From Trema orientale (taxonomy: Eukaryota; Streptophyta; Magnoliopsida; Rosales; Cannabaceae): 64,000 nucleotides of DNA. Positions within the stretch are counted from its first letter, which is position 1. Every line of letters begins with the position of its first letter. Positions 60,521 through 64,000 of the stretch are shown here, piece by piece. Below the pieces are notes generated by a model. It saw only the letters and a list, made by a program, of their open reading frames with translations. It was not told the DNA's origin and made no database searches. The position numbers and the translations under genes were made by a program. Location: NCBI GenBank assembly GCA_002914845.1, contig JXTC01000180.1:202980-266979 (forward strand). The letters are read 5' to 3'.

Positions 60521-62510
60521 ACCTGGTTCGACATCCGAGTTGGCCGAAAAAACGCAAGCAGAGGCCTTAAAGCCTCCCTCTCCGCCTCCTGCATTGGTGG
60601 CGCCGTCCGTCGAGCCCGACCCAGAGGTTGAAGCGGTTCCAATCCCAGAAATAGAACCGTCAGTCCCTGAGACCCCACAAGCCGAAACCGATGATGTTAA
60701 TGCTTCTGAAAAAATGACCACCAGTGTTGAAGAAGAAGGCGGTGAATCTGGTCAATCCGAGTCTGATGAGCCACCTCAGACTCCCGTTGTAACAAAAACT
60801 GTTGATGCCCTAAAGACTGTGTCCTTGAAATCAAAAGGTCACAAACCTGTTGTGACCCCAATTCCAACAGTATCGTAATCTATTGCAACGAAAGTTGTTG
60901 AAGCCTCAAAGGCCGTGTCCTCAAAATCGAAAGGTCACAAACCTGTTGTGACCCCAATCTCAGGAGTTTCGTCATCTGTTGCAACGAAATCTCCAAATAA
61001 AAAGGCTGCTGTCTCAAAAGCCATTGCAACAAAGGATGCTGCCTCTGAATCCTCTATTCCAGAAGATGTTGCAACAACAAAAATTGTAGATCCTGCACCT
61101 GTTGCAACGAAAGGCAAGAAGATAGCTAAAACTTCGGGTTCCAAATCGAAGAAGGCACTACCGTCTGTTGCAACATCGCCTGTATCAATTTTTGCTTCTT
61201 CTGTCAAAGAAGTCTCTGCTTCTCCAACTGTTGCACCAATCCAAAGAAGAGTGCAACAATATCAGAAACTGAAGAAGACCCGTCCATGATACCTGAGGAA
61301 GAACTCTCTAACATACCTAAGGAGAATATACTTGAAGACCAAGATGAAGAAGATTCTCCAGAAGCTGTTGCAATAGAAACAACAATCGGGTATGACATAT
61401 CTCTTGCACACTCTTCTGTGTTTTACACTGCTGAAAATGAAGAATACATGGATGAATATGAGAGAAAAGGATTTATAGATGAGAGGAATTTTAACTTGGA
61501 TTCTTTTAAGCCACTAAGGATTGTGAAAATTTTAAAAGAAAGAAAGTGGTTAAAAACTATTTCCAAAGTTGAGGGTTATGTTCCTATAATCATACAAGAG
61601 TTCTATTGCAATATTCAAGAAGAGATGGCTGACCCTGAGAGTCCATTTTATCACAAAATCTTTCTTCGAGGGCATATCTATAATTTCAATTATCAAGTTA
61701 TTGCTGATTATCTTGATATACCTGTTATTGCAACTGATGAGTATGTGAAAGAATATGAGGTTGATAAGGTAGCTTCAGAACTTTTGGGAGATCTCATTGA
61801 TTGGCCTTCTCATTCGAGTACCCTTAAGTCAACTGATTTGACTTATAAGTACTCTGGCCTGCACAAGATGGCAATTCACAACTGGTGGCCAACCGCTCAT
61901 CTTCCTACAGTGGCAAGGAACTTTGCCTATTTTTTGTCTGATATAGGCACAGGAATTGATGTCAATCTGCCCAAAATAATTTTTCAAGTCATTTTTGATC
62001 TTCGTTGTGGGAGAAAAAAGACACAGCGGCTGATTTTTTCTAATCTGATTTTTGAGATTCTTCAAAAGCAACACACTTTACAGCTGCCCACTGAATTTAT
62101 TTCTCTAAGACCCCAATCAGTCAATTACCGTTTGAAAGAAAAAGAAGTGATTGAACCTGTTGCAACTCCATTACCCTCCAAAACTGTCAAAAAGAAGACT
62201 GCTGGTAAAAAAATCTGTTGCAACGACTTCAACACCCGTTACAACAGCTTCTTCATCTCCTCCACAGGTTGCTGGTTCTACAGATTTGGCAGCATTGAAA
62301 GCTGATCATGCTCAATAGCGTGAAAGAATGGAAGCCATAGAGAAAGTGCAGCTTGATATCTTGGCCAAATTGACTATGCTTATAGGATCTTCTGTGGTAG
62401 CTACTCCTCCAACTAGCTCTTCTCAGCCTGTTGCCCCTATTTCCCCTGCTGTTGCAACAGATCCTGACCAGCCACAACCGAAGAAATACAAGAGGAGCTT
62501 AACCTGATTT
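60500..62510 (+). mobile_element. Sirevirus envelope-like region
   Basis: The first part is a Pro/Ser/Lys/Val/Ala-rich low-complexity region with many VATK/VATT words. From about 61420 follows a globular region (ERKGFIDERNFNLDSFK, VEGYVPIIIQEFYCNI, DYLDIPVIATDEYV, LHKMAIHNWWPT). It resembles the plant transposon-protein domain (PF20167 type, from memory) that accompanies Sirevirus envelope-like genes. I see no clear signal peptide or membrane segment, so a true envelope function is unproven. Confidence 0.7.
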
Positions 62511-62857
62511 GATCATTGCAGGATTTGGACAATGAACATTTTTCTTTTCTGAATTGCTTTTAGTCTATGGTGTTTTCAAGTTTAGTTTGTTTATGTTGGG
62601 TAATTTTCCTAAGACTTTGGATCTCTCTTGACAAAAAAGGGGAGATATCAAAACTGTTTAGTTGTGTTCATTGGTTATGTTTTTCAGGGGGAGATTTTGC
62701 TATTTCTTAATTCTCATATTTTTTGGTATATGATTGTGTTTGATAGGAGGGGAGCATTTTTGGATATGTTTTTAGAAATTAATCATGTGATTTTGCAGGT
62801 GTTTTTGAACTTGAGTTATGTTTCAGTTTTATGATTGATTTTGCCAAGTAGATGCCA

Positions 62858-62868
62858 AAGGGGGAGAT
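62858..62868 (+). mobile_element. Sirevirus polypurine tract
   Basis: AAGGGGGAGAT directly precedes the 3' LTR start. Confidence 0.85.
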
Positions 62869-64000
62869 TGTTAGGTCTAAGGTGTTGGCCAGTGTTGGCA
62901 AACAATTGGCAAAAATAATAAACTCAAGTTGTTGTGAGAAAACTAACAAATTGTTGCAACAGGTCTGCTGATATTGTAAAATACTTGTTGCAACAGATTT
63001 ACAGGATTGCTCGCAATGGATTTACACAGGCCGAAAATCTAATTTTGGAAATTTTTTGTTCTTGCATCATTTGGCCTAATTTTCCTTATTAAACATTTCT
63101 AGAAGGTTAATAGGGATTATTTCTGATGGAATTTCGTAACTAAGCTAGGCCTAATTGATTGAGATATTTTTTCTCATTTTTCCTTGATTAAGTTTCCATT
63201 TTTAGATTGATTCTTGCTCTTTATTACCTCAAATCTTGGATAATGATTGTTTTACAGGTGTATAAGCAGAATCAAAATAATATTTCGTCCATTATGGTGC
63301 AGAATATGTTCTCATTAAATTAATGTAATTAATTTTATGAGCTGCCAGGATTTTCAGGCAAAATCTGTTGCAACAGATTATGCTGTGTATAGAAAGTTTT
63401 CTTATTTGATTTTGATTGACTCTAATTAATTGTAAAATCAATCTTTGTCTTTAAGGAAAGATTTTACAGGTATAAGAGAGTGATTTCAGAGCCAAAATCG
63501 TGGAGAACTTCTCTTAATGCACCTGGACACTTTTTAGGGACAATTCATGAAAACTGTTGCAACAGATTTCAGACTGTCCAAATAAGGAATGACAACAGAT
63601 TTTGTGGCAAATCATTCTTTTCTTATTTTCAGCCTTTTCACACCAAGGAAGCACGAAATTGGGGCTGAAAATTCATCTATAAAAGCTCACCAAGTCTAAG
63701 GGATTTGGATATACTTCACTTGAGAGAAAATACTCTTTGAGAGAGCTTTTGTATAAGGCATAGAATTTGTTCTATTGCCATTGTGAGACTTAGAGAGCTT
63801 TAGGGTTTTCTAGGTACTTTATTTGAGTGCATCTTGTTCTTCGGGAGGAAGAGCAGCACGTCTTCGGGAGGAGACAGATCCAGACCAGTGAAGGGAGTTC
63901 ACGTGTGAAGGATCAACAAGACGAGGGGACTCACTAAACAAGATTGGTGGAGTTGTTACAACACATTACTGCAATTGAAAAGAGGGAGTCTTTTATTGCG
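62869..64000 (+). mobile_element. Sirevirus 3' LTR (cut by window end)
   Basis: Starts TGTTAGGTCTAAGG and is at least 1,132 bp long. A TATA box, CATCTATAAAAGCTC, lies at about 63675-63689, with a U3/R-like structure after it. The end (CA) is not reached. Confidence 0.85.

Larger units (their letters stand above)
55066..64000 (+). mobile_element. Sirevirus-type Copia retrotransposon with envelope-like region; continues beyond the window
   Basis: Order of parts: 5' LTR, assembly gap, gag, protease, integrase, reverse transcriptase, RNase H part on the opposite strand, envelope-like region, polypurine tract, 3' LTR. A Copia pol order, long LTRs, an extra zinc-knuckle gag region and an additional reading frame before the 3' LTR are typical of Sireviruses (SIRE1/Maximus group). 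It is broken, by several point lesions and at least one rearrangement. LTR comparison over about 580 bp by eye gives about 25 differences, roughly 4 percent. At commonly used plant rates that means an age of about 1.5-2 million years. Confidence 0.85.

Overview
This is a 64 kb piece of a plant nuclear genome, almost certainly a eudicot. It is AT-rich, its genes are split by GT-AG introns, and it carries a sieve-element occlusion gene, a chloroplast splicing-factor gene, a plant bHLH gene, a plant-type cytosolic ribosomal protein gene and many plant transposon families. The species cannot be fixed from the sequence alone. Two runs of N mark assembly gaps: 12 bases at 43197-43208 and 507 bases at 55646-56152.

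Layout, left to right. 0-5.1 kb: a piece of an old Copia element, an actin pseudogene (993-2450, minus) and a CACTA-like element abutting it (2451-5132). 5.9-7.5 kb: a cluster of small MITEs sitting in TA-rich DNA. 9.4-10.2 kb: a LINE fragment and an LTR-like piece. 11.4-17.3 kb: a seven-exon sieve element occlusion (SEO) gene with an unusual Pro/Thr-rich N-terminus. 17.9-24.8 kb: a LINE-type RNase H reading frame followed by nested remains of LTR elements. 24.9-26.2 kb: a TIR element with minisatellites near both ends. 26.6-31.2 kb: CFM3, a chloroplast group II intron splicing factor with three CRM domains. 32.7-34.3 kb: a bHLH92-like stress transcription factor. 35.2-42.5 kb: stacked non-autonomous elements, namely MITEs, a solo LTR inside a MITE, a hAT element with a perfect 8-bp target duplication, and another TIR element with minisatellites. 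43.1-44.9 kb: 40S ribosomal protein S15 (minus). 46.2-51.4 kb: an eight-exon P-loop kinase of the plant calmodulin-dependent NAD kinase/zeta-domain family (minus), with a SINE in one intron and a second copy of that SINE at 52.1 kb. 55.1-64.0 kb: a Sirevirus-type Copia element with an envelope-like region; its right LTR runs off the window.

The host genes are unrelated housekeeping, organelle and stress genes; nothing suggests an operon or a gene cluster. I found no CRISPR array and no clear new gene system. The most unusual signals are in the repeats: (1) the palindrome GTTGCAAC recurs about 17 times across both the LTRs and the coding part of the Sirevirus; (2) two same-length LTRs begin with hairpins whose stems differ in sequence but still pair; (3) a set of TIR elements share arms but carry different palindromic minisatellites; (4) three MITE families sit beside TA microsatellites; (5) the CFM3 gene has a recent tandem exon duplication.

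All exon boundaries were derived by eye from GT-AG sites, reading-frame continuity and remembered family sequences, without alignment software.
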